Shown piece after piece: positions 26,905 to 39,110 of a stretch of DNA of 64,000 nt. The translations under genes and the position numbers were made by a program. The DNA comes from Diphasiastrum complanatum. Taxonomy: Eukaryota; Streptophyta; Lycopodiopsida; Lycopodiales; Lycopodiaceae. Position 1 is the first letter of the stretch. Each line of letters opens with the position of its first letter. The DNA lies in the NCBI GenBank assembly GCA_029204225.1, contig CM055110.1, positions 32,666,240 to 32,730,239 of the forward strand, read 5' to 3'. The notes under the pieces are model-generated. The model was not told the origin of the DNA, did not search any database, and saw only the letters and a list, made by a program, of their open reading frames with translations.

Positions 26905-27270
26905 TAATACCTTTGACTTGCCATAACTTTTTAACCGTATCTTGAAAGTATGTCATGTACCATATCATCGAAAAGCACTTGTCGAATGCTTTCTAACGCA
27001 CCAAACTCCCCTGCTAAAATTGGACTTACTGCTAAAAAGTTATGTCCTTTTTAATGTGGACTCAAGAAATTATGATTAATAAAATTCCCATACTTTTGAC
27101 TTGCCATAACTTTTTACTTGTAACTCGAAAGTATGTCATGTAACATATCATTGGAAAGCGCTCATTAGCGCTTTCTAACGCACCAAACTCCGCTGAAATT
27201 GGACTTACCACTAGAAAGTTGTCGTTTTTAATGTGGACTCAAAACAATTATGAGTAATAAATTCCCAAAA
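26905..27270. repeat. Two-copy tandem duplication, 183-bp unit
   Basis: Two adjacent copies begin at TTTGACTTGCCATAACTTTTTA near 26,911 and 27,094 and run through GAAAGTATGTCATGTA, CTTTCTAACGCACCAAACTCC and TTTTAATGTGGACTCAA. The second copy has a perfect small stem AAAGCGCT-CATT-AGCGCTTT at about 27,156-27,175, where the first copy has diverged. It is non-coding. Confidence 0.85.
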
Positions 27271-27929
27271 AGTAAAATGTACTACCAAAAGGTACAATGA
27301 AAATTGAGTTCTTCTTTTGTACCACCAAACCATGCTTCTAGCCAGGATCTATCTTCTAGAATCTAGGAATCTAGAAGGTCAACACTGGCCACCAATGATG
27401 ATGTGGCAAATTAGTGGAATCTAAGCTAAATGGATTAGGATAAGCTCAATGAGCTGTCTCACACGTGCTGGAAGTGGCTTAGAGAGAGAAATCCACTATT
27501 GTGTACTTGATCTATGATGGATCCATTTTGATGCCAATGATGAGCATTGGTTTGGGAGCAAATCTTGATGTTATCACTCTCTTATGCATGATATTTTGAT
27601 GTGAATGTTTAAGAACTTGTTAGTAATCATTTTCTTTGTTAGTTGTACACTCATTGGTTTTCACACATGTGAGGATGTGTGAGGACGTAGGATCATTAAT
27701 ATTGATTGTTCTTGCTTGGAAGAATAGTAATTGACAATTAAAGCTAGTTTTGAGTGCTCATCTTGATCTTTAATCATCCAAGTTGCCAATCACTCTTATT
27801 GATCTAAAATAGATCTAATAAGATCCATTTTTTTATTTTTATCACATATATGTCAAATATGTCTAGACAATCTTTAACACTTGATCTCGACTATCCAACC
27901 AACAAAGTCGACCTCCATGTATGTCATAG
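27271..27929. other. Unassigned sequence, possibly decayed LTR
   Basis: There is no gene. It contains a TTTTCACACATGTGA word near 27,657 like those in the LTRs of other elements, and a GATTGTTCTTGCTTGGA stretch near 27,704 that resembles the U5 end of the element F LTR. It could be an old LTR, but no boundaries are clear. Confidence 0.35.
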
Positions 27930-29480
27930 AACATCCTTGGAAAACATACCTTAGATCAAGTCATAGGCATGCAACAAAAGATGTTCTAGATGTTGTTCAT
28001 TCAAATATATGTGGTCCAATGCAAACTCTATCATTGCTCGGATGACAGTATTTCATTACCTTCATTGACAAATAGCTCAAAAGAACAACTGTTTATTTTA
28101 TTAACAGCAATCGAAAACTTTCAAAATCTTTTGACAATTTAAGGAGCATGCAGAAATGGAAACTGCTAAGAAAATTAAAGCACTGAGGTCCAACAATGGG
28201 GGAGACTACACTACCAAATTCAAGGAGTACTACCTTAACAACGACATTGAACAACAGTTCATTACCTCCTATTCGCCTCAGTCGAATGGACTAGCTTAGA
28301 GAAAGAACAGAACCTTACTCGAAACGGCCAAGTGTATGCTTGCTTATGCGACACATCTGAAAGTCTTATGGGCTGAAGATGTTTCCATTGTAGCTTATAT
28401 CCAGGATAGATGTCCAACTAAAGGTCTCTCAAACAAAATGCCTAAGAAATTTTGGACAGGCTCCAAACCATCATTATCAAACCTATGCATTTTTGGAAGT
28501 ATCGCTTATGTGCAGATACCTACCCGATATCAAGAAGAAGCTTGACTTCCATAGTATCAAATCTATTTTCATCAGTTACACTACTCCAGATAAAGCTTAT
28601 AAGCTGTATGATCTTGTTGAGTCGAAGATATTCACAAGTCGGGATATCGTCTTCATTGAAGATCAGTTCATCGACCGCAAAGGAAAGGGTAAAGCTCATA
28701 CAGTTGGACCTATATGACATTCCCAGAATATCGAACATTTATCTTCCCAAGTCGACTGATCCTATTGAAAGTCCTAGCTCGTCTACTTCCGAAGAACAGC
28801 TTATCAACAACGAATCTGAAAAAGATGTTGTAGCTCAACAACTACAACAAAATGAAAATAATCAACTTCGCCCCATCTCCTAGAAGGTCAACAAGAGATC
28901 ACAGACCACCTATAAGGTATATCGACGAATCTACAACTTATCTTGTTCAAGAGCCGACTACTGTCAAAGAGGCACTTAGTCAGCCGGATTCCAATCTTTG
29001 GAACGAAGCTATGGATACAGAATATTCATCTCTCATCAAGAACCAGACTTGGACTATTGTCGAATTTTATGTCAGGCCCAAATGTAGTTGATTGCAAATG
29101 AATATTCAAAATCAAATACAAGGCTGATGGAAGCATCAATCAAAGAAAAGCTCGACTTGTCGCGAGAGTATTTTTGTAGATACATAATGTCAACTACATT
29201 GAGACTTTCAGTCCAGTAGTTAAGAATTTATCGATCAGAGTTCTATTGTTATTTGTTGTTGTAGCCGATCTAGAGATACATCAAATGGATGTACAAGAAG
29301 CCTATCTTAATGGAGTTATTGAAGAAGATATCTTCATGATATAGCCTGAAGGTTATATTATCAAAGGCAGAAAGAACCATGTATGCAAACTCCACAGAGC
29401 ATTTTATGGCTTGAAGCATTCTACTAGAGCATGGTTTTCAGAGAATCAACACTATTCTTGTCGATCACAACTATAAAGCA
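27930..29480 (+). pseudogene. Decayed Ty1/copia pol
   Basis: The integrase is recognisable by LRSNNGGDYTTKF-like sequence (about 28,187), SYSPQSNGLA with a stop in the following codon, and RKNRTLLETAKCMLA (28,300-28,345). The integrase tail (KPSLSNLCIFGSIAYVQ), the linker with RRSTRDHRPP and the RT start (EALSQPDSNLWNEAMDTEY) follow. RT motifs VQEAYLNGVIEEDIF and YGLKHSTRAWF run to about 29,440, then the element fades. It has numerous stops and frame changes. The RT palm and RNase H are not found. Confidence 0.85.
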
Positions 29481-30045
29481 AGCACTTCAAATTCTAATAT
29501 CCTAGAGAGTGCATCATTCTTTTATTATTATCACTTTGTATGAGAACGACAGGCTACTTTTTAGCAATAGTATCGATCTAAGACCCGGGACTCAAATTGT
29601 CGAAAGACCAATGTCCTTAGACAATCGAAGAGATGGAGCAGATGACACAAGGAAATTTAAGTGAGCTTTTGCATGGTAACAACAATTTTTACCTATACGC
29701 TCACTTGTAGGATTTTTCAAGTCAGAACATCGTCACAAGGCGATTCAAATCAATCATTTTTTGACAATAAGAATCCTCTTACTGCAAAACAATTTAAGAA
29801 ATGTAATTTGTAATTATGTTTTTTTAAAAAAATTGTCTGAAAAAGTCAGTTGTTTGGAAAAAAAGTTTTTATTGTAAAACTTATATTCGAATCACTAATC
29901 CTGACCAATTGGTTACAGTTCATGTTATTTTGGTCTGCCAACACTGAAGCTCATGTGTGTTGTGGCTTCCATAATGTCCTTGGCTCAGCTTCATTTCAAT
30001 CATTGTGAAAGCAGATTTCAACTACAATCCCTTGAAACTATGCAG
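29481..30045. other. Unassigned sequence between copia remnant and kinase exons
   Basis: It was searched for upstream kinase exons (Gly-rich loop, the VAIK lysine, the hinge) and none is visible. It is AT-rich with a poly-T/A stretch at 29,820-29,870. Confidence 0.4.
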
Positions 30046-33000
30046 GAGTTCTCAGATTGAAGATGCACTGGCATACACGAGTCCGTATTGCCCTTGGAGC
30101 AGCAAGAGCACTTGAATATCTTCATACTGGCCAATCATCAGGCAATCCCATCATTCATCGGGACTTCAAATCTAGCAATATCCTTTTAGCCAACAACCTG
30201 CAACCAAAGGTAAATCTTTATCTTCGCTGACAGAAAAAGTAGTACAATCACAGGCAAAATATTTGCAGCATCTTTATTGTATGCAATGGCAATACCTACT
30301 AACGAACTCCAGAGAAAAGCCTATAGTTTCAAAGAACCTTACATATATGAGTTGTATTTGCATCAATGATATGAAAGGGTAATCACCATTTCTTTGTAGT
30401 CCAGTTTCACTTTTACACATTAATCTAAATTGAGGTTAGATCTACTCAAGCAACCTTTTGTAATTGCATCATATGCTATTTGGCAATTGTAGCTATTAGC
30501 CACAAATTTGATTCATAAGATATCACTAATAGATTTCCAGAGGTTCAATAGACCACGTTGGGCACTTACATACAAAATATTTGAACTTCATTGTTCTGCA
30601 TTTAGAGTGCACACTTTTTAGCCGGAGTATTAAAAGCAGAAATACATTGACAAAGTTGCTTAAGAATGAATTAAAGTGGATGCTGCAATGATAGATCAAT
30701 CTGAAGTCTTTTAGGGAATGCAAATGATTGCAGGGTGAGAAACTAGAAAGTGCTACCTTGAGTGAAATGGCAACTTGTGTGATCCAAGACTCATTCGATC
30801 CTACACTTGTGAAACCTTGACATTTTGTAACAGACAGCTGAACAATCCGTCTCTATCCTATGAATACTCCTAGTCAAATTATCTTGAGACTAAGCTAGTG
30901 ATATTGCTAGCATTGTGACGGTTAGGGGTTGCTGCTGCACTTTTGTTTGCATGGTATAGATGATTCTCAAAGAGACTGACAGATTGGGACTGTACTATGT
31001 AGACAAGAAATGATGTTAATACCTCAATATGGTTCAACATTAATACACAATAGACACTTATTGCAGTTAAGTTTGAGCTCCAACCATGAAGCGAATGTAT
31101 TAAGAGAACTATTGCAGTCTTCCTGTGTTCAAACTTGATATGCATGGGTTTATCTCAAGTTTTTTGTTTTTTACAATGAACTCAAGGTGTGCATTAGTAC
31201 TGTATGTGTTGATGGTTTTCTATTGCAAAGTAAACAATATATGCAGTTTTGATGTAGTCTTTATAGCAAGTATAGAGTAGGGACAGAGTCATGTACTCAT
31301 ATATTGTTGCTGGTGATACTCTATTTAGTATCATTTGTTATGATCAGCTGTAGTGGACGATGAATCTGAGGTAATAGATTGCGTGCATGCAAGATTTGAT
31401 AGGTGACTCCTAGGTACGCTGGCCTTTTCTTCATAGCTTGCAGCACTATGACCTGTAACTAAATAGGCTTGTATCATGGATCTTATCTGTTCTGTCCAAT
31501 TCTTTGCTGAGCTTTGTGATTATCAACTAGCAACCACTTTCCATTGGCAAGTCCATTCCACACTGACTTGGTTATGCACTCTGTTTGTCGCTACTCATGA
31601 TAAACTCACCTCATTGGGGATGGCAAGTCACTCCATACTTGCATTGACTGACCATAAATAGAATTTGTTTACCTTCAATTTCCAGATCCCATCACTCCGC
31701 CCATAATATTTGTCAGAGTACAAATCGTTTTTTTGAGTGGGCAGGATCCTGCATGCTTGAGTCTTTTTGGACTGGATTTTCTTCTGTATACAAACTGCGG
31801 TACTATGGCTCAATGACTTAGCAATGAGCTCCACAGACGTGAGTTCATACAGATTCTTTTGTTTTATTGCTGAATATTGGAACATGGATCATGGGTTATG
31901 ATGCAGAGATATGAGGGAGAACAAAGGTATTGTCTAGGTTGTGAGTTCGTCTTGACTGTGGCTGTTGAAGACTCAAGCGTGTCAGTAGAATATTCTGCTT
32001 TGGGATAATGATAACTGCACAAATGTGATTACGTGGACTAAAGAGAGTCTTACTCACTCTCTGAAGGCTTGATATATCATACCTGGTTGCTAGCTTAATG
32101 CTTAGCAAATAATCGAGTGTGAATGTTCTTTGTTTGTTGTTTACCAGTTTAGCAGCTGGTCATGAAAGTAATCATTTTTTTGTTTTCTGGGTCAACTTTG
32201 GTCTTTTGTGGTAACAGCGGTTAACAGCAACTCTCTTCTACCTAAGTAAAACAGAAAACATTTTCTCCAAGTTCTGCTGGTTAGAGACCTAGTCAACGAA
32301 TTCAGAATGTGGCCTTTAGTTAAATTGATTCACGCTTCTGCAAGGGTTATTTGAGACTTCATACAATTGATGCTGCTTAAGGCATTGAAGCACACAATTG
32401 AAGGATTCATAGCTCGGTGGATAAGAACTTAGCTTGTGAGCTTGCCTGCAAAATTGGAGTCCGCTTATACGTGAGTGAGGATTAGGCTTTGAAATCTATC
32501 TCTGAGTAATGTACAGAAATTCGAAATGCCGTTGGCAATCAATGTAAACATGTAAATAAATATACGCTTGTCCATAAAATAGTAGGAGGCAGTCTGTTCG
32601 AAATTGACGAAAAAATTCAATGGTTGCATTCAACTGTTGTGAAAAGTAGATTAATACAAAATTTATTCCCGACCCTTTTCTGCTAGCAATCCTTTTACCA
32701 TTGTTCTGTTTTCTGGTGTAGGTTTCAGACTTTGGCCTCGCAAAGCTTGTTCTTTCAGGTAGCAAAGCTTACGTCACAACAAGAGTGCTTGGAACGTGCG
32801 GATACTTCGATCCACGATATACAGCGGTAAGTTCCTGAACTCAACGAGAGCTTACAGTTCACTGAACTGTAATTCAGAAACAATGCTGTCAATTGCATGT
32901 ATCACACTAATCATAAAATAAGACTGTGCTAGTCGTAGCTTGACCAGAATTTGATTTGAGATTCTGGCCTTTCAATCATGTTGCTTTAATTGCTGTAGAC

Positions 33001-33557
33001 AGGACGGCTTACGCTAAAGAGCGATGTGTATGCATTTGGAGTTGTAATGTTGGAGCTTTTAACAGGAAGACGACCAATACATGTCACCCACAATCTTCAG
33101 AAGCAAAACCTAGTCCCTTTGGTATTATCCTATGACGCTTCACAGCTTTCTGTTGTAAGAGTTCAAATTTACAATCAGCTTGTCAGATTGTTGTACTCAT
33201 TGTACATCGATACAATTCATGCAACAAGACATCAGAGCATGCTAAATGTTGAAAGCTTCATAGTCTTTGATGATCAAATAAAATTCATGTGACGATGCTA
33301 TTTATCTAAAGGCATTGTGTCTGACATCTGTCGCACAGGTTAGGGAGTCTTTGCGGGATAGGCGCAAGCTGAAAAAGGTCGTGGATCCAGAAATCGATAA
33401 TGAGTGTTGTTCGTGGAAATCTATAAAGGGATTTGCAATCCTTGCTTCACACTGTGTACGTGATGATGATACTCGCCGACCCACCATGGCAGATTGTGCT
33501 AATCAGCTTGAGCACCTCTATTTCCTCGCAGCAATGGGTTCCAGGAATTCCAACTGA
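30046..33557 (+). CDS. Receptor-like protein kinase, last four exons only
   Basis: Probable exons are 30,046-30,209, 32,722-32,826, 32,999-33,121 and 33,339-33,557. All junctions are in phase 0 with GT..AG borders. Together they encode a kinase C-lobe: [16 protein letters not shown], the catalytic loop [20 protein letters not shown], the activation-segment end [36 protein letters not shown], and RRPTMADC near the end. The family (plant RLK/RLCK, PBS1/PERK-like) phosphorylates Ser/Thr at the plasma membrane. The usual APE-equivalent DPE reads DPR here, which would weaken the fold. The N-lobe, any membrane segment and any ectodomain are absent from the window, and the upstream side is retroelement DNA. 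It is probably a truncated gene or pseudogene, although these exons have no stop. Confidence 0.8.
30210..32721 (+). other. Large intron of the kinase gene
   Basis: A 2.5-kb gap between the HRD exon (donor AAG/GTAAAT) and the DFG exon (acceptor GGTGTAG/GTTTC). The splice phase is kept. It has no recognisable transposon or second gene. A short open piece near 30,740-30,818 ends at a TGA and has plausible codons but no known match. Confidence 0.65.
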
Positions 33558-36500
33558 ATTAACAATTCAAGCTGTCTCATTCTCTGAGACTACCAATAAA
33601 TCTGCTTGTCGCCAATTGGAGCAAGGGCAGTAAGGTCCTGTCTTGCCTTGCCTGATCACTTGCAGAATAATGTAAAGATCAATAAGATTGTTGCTCTCTT
33701 ATTTGAAAGATTATTGTATTTATGTAAAAAAAATGTTTTTGTTTTAATTATCTTTTTGTTAAATGATTTTATTGTTGAATAATATTTGTTAGAAATTAAG
33801 GGTATCTTTTTAAATTTTACATCTCTAGTGTTTACTTGACTATTAAAGTATAAAGTGCAAATAAGTTATCATTTGTTTTTTTTTGGTAGTCCTAATTATC
33901 CTTTTGTTCAAGGAGTTTATTGTTAAATCGTATTTATAAGAAATTAAGCATATCTGTTTAAATTTTAGATTATAGACCAATGATGACTGCAAACAATCCA
34001 ATAGTCATTAATTAGAATATGAAAACATCGTAATTGCAATGCAATGCACATAATTTCCAAATAATACTATCTTACATCATCAATACGTATTTGCGACAAT
34101 ATAGTACAACAAATATTTCAGTATCGCCTTGCATAGGTCGTAAACACGATGAAGTTGATTTCTCGTCCATGAGCAAGTGACAAGAAAATTGAGCTAAAAC
34201 AACAACATCAGGAAACATTGTCACTTCTGTACAATTCGACCCCATAAATGAGTCCACCTTCCACAATTGGATCTGTGAGGTCTGAAGATTTATTCTTAAG
34301 TTCTTTATAGACAGTAAGATTAAAATAATTCATATATGAGATCGAATATATATTGAATACAAAACGACAACCTAATCTATCAATTTTCTTAGGTATGTAT
34401 TCGTCCAAGCCTCTATTGTAGCACACCAATGTTGTGCTAGCTAAGGGGGCACAATAAATTTTTTTCGAAGGCCATACAAACCTCAAGGTTTTTGTTGATC
34501 GATTTGTTATGAGCTTAAGCCAAGAATAACATAGCATCCAAAACCCCAACAATGTAAAAGATGCTGTCAAAACAAAAGCTTATCTTTGGAAAGCTTTTAG
34601 ACTTGATAAAAAAGAGTCTCTTGAACATGTTTGCATTTTTAAAGTGAATTTCTCTATCATGAATATTCATATTTTTGACAACCTACTAAAAGAAGTCCTC
34701 ACTTTAATAAAACAATTCACATTGAAAGTCTAGTATTCTTAATCCCTTCATATGGAAATTCATTTTTGAAAATTTGAAGGGATTTTAGCCTAGGAATTTA
34801 GTTATGTAAAGTCATTTTTAAAATTTTGAAGGGCCATTTTTAGCCCATGATTTTTTTATTTTCAATTGATTGCTAGGTGGGATGCCCGCAGTCAAATTCA
34901 TTGCTAGGTTGGGTGCTCGCAGTCAATATTCTAAAATCCAGAGCCCATATTTCAATTTCTACTGCAAACATCAAGGCCTGGACAATGAAGGCTAGGCCAT
35001 GAACTTAACTTTCAACAGGGTGTAGTAATAAACATGTGAATTTTTGACGACAACTTGATGCCCATATTCCACAATATTTTGCTATAGCCACGAGGAGCTA
35101 GACACCAAAAGGTTCGAGATCTCGATCTTTAAGTTTCATCATCATTGCGAAACTATTGAAGCTGCTTGCTAGAGGTCTACAAAGGCACCTAGTGGAGGTT
35201 GAGTAGTAAGCATTGAATTGCATTTTCAGTGTTGATGCTAGTTGGTGCGAATAGATGGTGGACACTGTGGTATAAATAATGAAGACTCATATTGACCAAC
35301 TAGTGGTGATTTCATAGAATTGTACAATCCAATCACAACTTCATAGGACATTCAAGAAGTGTTTTCATTGAACCACCATTGCATTCATTTTTCAATGACT
35401 GAAAGATTTAGTTATTGAATGTGAGCTTGTGGCATCACGAAGAGGGTGGAACCAGATATAAAGTGATGCAACGAGTAACTAGTTCATGCTAAAACAACGT
35501 CATTCTAGCTCTCCTTTACCAAGAATGTGTATTTTGAGTTTTGAATTTAAGAAGCTATTGATAGTCTAAGAGAGAAAGATTGTAGTCTATAGGTTGTTTT
35601 GTAACTTGTTCCCATTACACATTTAATTCTTGAGGCTATTGTGGTGGAACATAAGGGATTGTATTTTGGGTTTTCACAGCCTGCATGCTATTATGTAACT
35701 TGTTATTGCTACAAATTTGATTCTTGATGTTGTTTCGTGGACTTCAAGGGATTGTTGGGGCTACATTTTGGGCAACTTGCATAATGTGGATTGGAAGTTG
35801 AGGCCATGGAGTTTGACAAAGGGAACACTAAACAACTGGTGAGTGAAAGTTTGTACCTTGCAAATTCTTGTAGCTACTATTGGGGAATGGAAGACATCCT
35901 AATTCCTTGAGGATAGGGAGCTTGAACATAGGTAAAAGATATTGGAATCTGAAATGTTACACAAGAGGGACAAATATGTATTCTGTTCAAAATTACAACC
36001 CCTAATCCTCTAAACCATTCAAATTTTTGTTGGTGGGCCTATGATAGAACTATCCACTACCAAAAAATTTGAGTTTTATATTATTTTTTTGGAATGTTGT
36101 TCAAGCCGCAGGCACACCAAAAAACAATTTTGCAAATGTGAAGAATTTTTTTTCTTGTTCCTATTTAGAAGGCCCAAACAGTGTAGGTTTTGTTTGGCCC
36201 CACAAAACACGATCCACTACCCAAAAACCAAAGGTTCTATATGCCATTATAAAGAAAAAATTCTAGCTCTCTAGGCTAGCATGCTAGCACAGTGGGCTCG
36301 AAAAAAATTATTTAAAATGTGAACATATAATTTCTTGCTCTTAGTTGAAACCTCATAAGCTTAAGTATCATATACATGGTAACACCATATCATTGGAGCA
36401 TAAACAATAGCATTAATCTCATTATGACCATGCTGGATAAATATAACACCTACAACAATGCTACTTATGTTTGTTTTCATGAAAACCAATGGTGCATTTA

Positions 36501-37445
36501 GATCCACTATATGCCACATAAGGGTGGGTAGCCACTTCACGATTGAGCTGATCAAAGGCTTCACGATTGAGCTTCTCAGTTTTCTTGAGAAATCTATTCT
36601 TGTACTCCCCTTTTGTGACATATGTCAAATATGAATATTCATTGATGATTTGATCATACCAATTGATGATCACAATTGAGGATTTCACACGATCTATTAT
36701 GAAAAATGTATCCCAATTCTAAATACCCTCCACCTTTGTGATCCATCCTCACTTGATCCATAAATATCAAATGCCTAAGTTATTTTGCATTCTACACAAG
36801 AAAGCTAGAGGCATGGATTCTCTTAGCATACATTTTGTGATCCTACCATAGCTATAACAATGTATGAAACTGTGAGATATGTTCACTCATCATTTACTAA
36901 AAAACAATTTATCATCCAAATCCATAACGAGAAACTTTTCTATGATATCATTCATCATCTGTAAAGTAGTAGTTGTTAAATTTTGAAAATTATGAGAAAA
37001 GAGAGCTAAAAAAGTATTAACAATCCTCGTTTTCCTCTAACTGTCTCTTTTTGTAAAGCAAAACCATGATTCAAAACATGAGTACCAGGGATGATAAGGA
37101 ACAAGAAGCTTTTACATGTTTCATTTTCACCATGCAAACATAACTACATGGCATAATCCTTGGGCCATTCCAAAAGAGTGTGTTGTTTCCATAAGTCTCC
37201 ACTTGTATTTCATTCCTATTTACACATCTTGAAATTGATAACAAGTTGTATTTGGTTGTGCCATTACGCCCACACCACTATGGAACGTTTGAAAAGTTCA
37301 AATCTCTTGCTGTTAGTCAACCGAATACTAGGATCAAAGTGGATCCAAATTCATTGGTTGGTATAATGATTTAATGTGGTCAAGCAAGAAGTATACGTAT
37401 AATCTTTGCTAGTGCGCAACAATAATAGAAAACCTACATAAACTC
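33558..37445. other. AT-rich sequence downstream of the kinase, nothing recognised
   Basis: This starts with the probable 3' UTR of the kinase gene. No retroelement domain, RNA gene or repeated unit is recognised. A minus-strand open piece at 36,461-36,688 (76 codons) has coding-like composition but no known domain. Confidence 0.4.
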
Positions 37446-38020
37446 TCATAGGCATCTTTGTAGTCCTGGCCCTGTGAGTTTGATTTGTGGGCTAGTGGAT
37501 GGCCGCAACTCAAGAGGTTGGTCATCAATGAGAAACTCAACTGGAGGTAGATAAAGACTGTAGGCATCAAAGTTCTTATAGAATAGGACATCTGACAGAA
37601 TCTCTTTTTTGTGTACAGGATAGGCATGTAGAGGGTTACGGGAACTCTGAGGTCTAGATGATCTGCAAGCTGCCTCCTTTTTCAAGTACTCATGTAACTA
37701 TCTGGCTAAAATGGCGGCGGCGGTCTCAGTCGTAGCTAACTCTGCTTTGGTATTGGCTATGGTCTTCTTTTGAATATTGCCTCATGGATATGTGAATGAC
37801 TCTCATAGCACTAGGTAGAAGCCTCCTCTCCTAGGCCACCACCAAATTGAACTACAAACTTATAACCAAAATCAATGGTTTGTAACTGAAGCTTTTTTCG
37901 ATCAATAAGAATTTGATAAAATGTTGTGAGGGACACTTGTGTCAAAAAGAAGAATGACTTCATCGTCTTCTATTGTTTAATTCAACATAATGAACTTAGG
38001 TTGATAGACTACAAATTTGT
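37446..38020 (-). other. Uncharacterised coding-like antisense segment
   Basis: The minus-strand stretch 37,446-37,720 reads through about 80-90 codons with balanced composition (KKEILSDVLFYKNFDAYS, LPPVEFLIDDQPLEL) and has one upstream stop. Further upstream, near 37,950, a minus-strand phrase LLFDTSVPHNIL is reminiscent of the active site of a retroviral-type protease with the conserved Gly changed. It may be a very old gypsy-like gag-protease, but I cannot support an assignment. Confidence 0.2.
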
Positions 38021-38269
38021 TGGTTGTCCCACACAAAAGCTTGCACTATATGTACTACATTTGGGTTCTCTCTTGAAACTATATTTCCTTTTAACATGAC
38101 CAATTTTTCACATTGAAATTCTCATTGGTTCTACTAGAAAGCCACAACCTCTTGGGAGCATTTTGCTCACTATACCCTGTGGAGAAAAAAATGCATAGAT
38201 TTTTGTTGTCCATGCTTCTCAATGAAACCCATCATCGACCTGCCAACAAGCAGCGTCTAGCCAATTTTT

Positions 38270-39110
38270 GTACAAACTAAGTTCAAAATGGAGGCTGTCT
38301 GTCATAGATGGTTAATCTGCTATCCAGTGCTAACCAACAGGGCATGTGCTACTTATGACTGCACACAACCCACTCGCTCATGAGCTATTGAATCTGCTTT
38401 TCTGCTCCATGTCGCTTTTAAGAGACGCCAATTCAGCACATTCTTGGGCTAAAATTACTGAAGAGAAGTTCTAAAGTTCGCCCTCCTGTACATCGCTGTA
38501 GTAGCGCCCTTCAGAGGTCTGAATCTTCAGAGTTTTGTGGGCTTCTGGATCGCTGATTGTGATGCTACCACAGGTCTGTGTTAAACCATTTTGTGGCTGC
38601 CAACATACGCAAGTACTGTTGAGTTTTCGGTCAGAGGTATGATGCTACAAAATCATTTCTGGCTTTACGAGTGTGATCAGGCCGTTGCACCATATCCGGG
38701 TGCTTGTTATGAAGCAGAAGCAGACGCGTGGCATACGTAGACCCATAAGTGCATGCAGATAGGCAACACCATGTCTTCATAAGCTGAGATTCAGCAGCAT
38801 ACTGTCGTCGGGTGGTGTAGCGGCCATCTGTAGCCCAAGTGGGGACAGGACAGTGTGAATGGGTAATCTAACGTGGTCACTGTGTCGGATATCGCACTCA
38901 TTCTGGGCGTGTCCACTCCAAGACGGTAGTCGCTGAACGCGACCCTCCGGAGGGAGGGTCTGTGATCATGGGATGCTGTAGAGGGGAATGCGTGAGGCGG
39001 GCAACCGAGCAGCGATCACCTCTCACTTCCGCCTGTGTAGGGATAACATGCGCATGTGCTTCCGATTCAGCCTACTTTTCGTTTCACTCAGACCTCCGTC
39101 CACACTTTTG
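38270..39110. other. GC-richer island with a strong small hairpin
   Basis: The base composition is clearly richer in G and C than the surrounding 8 kb, with many CpG-containing words. An 8-bp perfect stem with a 4-nt loop lies at 38,941-38,960 (arms GACCCTCC and GGAGGGTC). There are no long frames. I tested by eye for tRNA, 5S rRNA and plant snRNA promoter words and found none. It could be a remnant of a gene 5' end or a non-coding RNA. Confidence 0.35.

Noticed and set aside
38930-38965. Rho-independent terminator
   Set aside because: The stem is present but there is no following T run, and the organism is a eukaryote.
38270-39110. tRNA, 5S rRNA or snRNA gene
   Set aside because: No cloverleaf, no 5S internal control words and no plant snRNA upstream element with a TATA box at the right distance could be seen.
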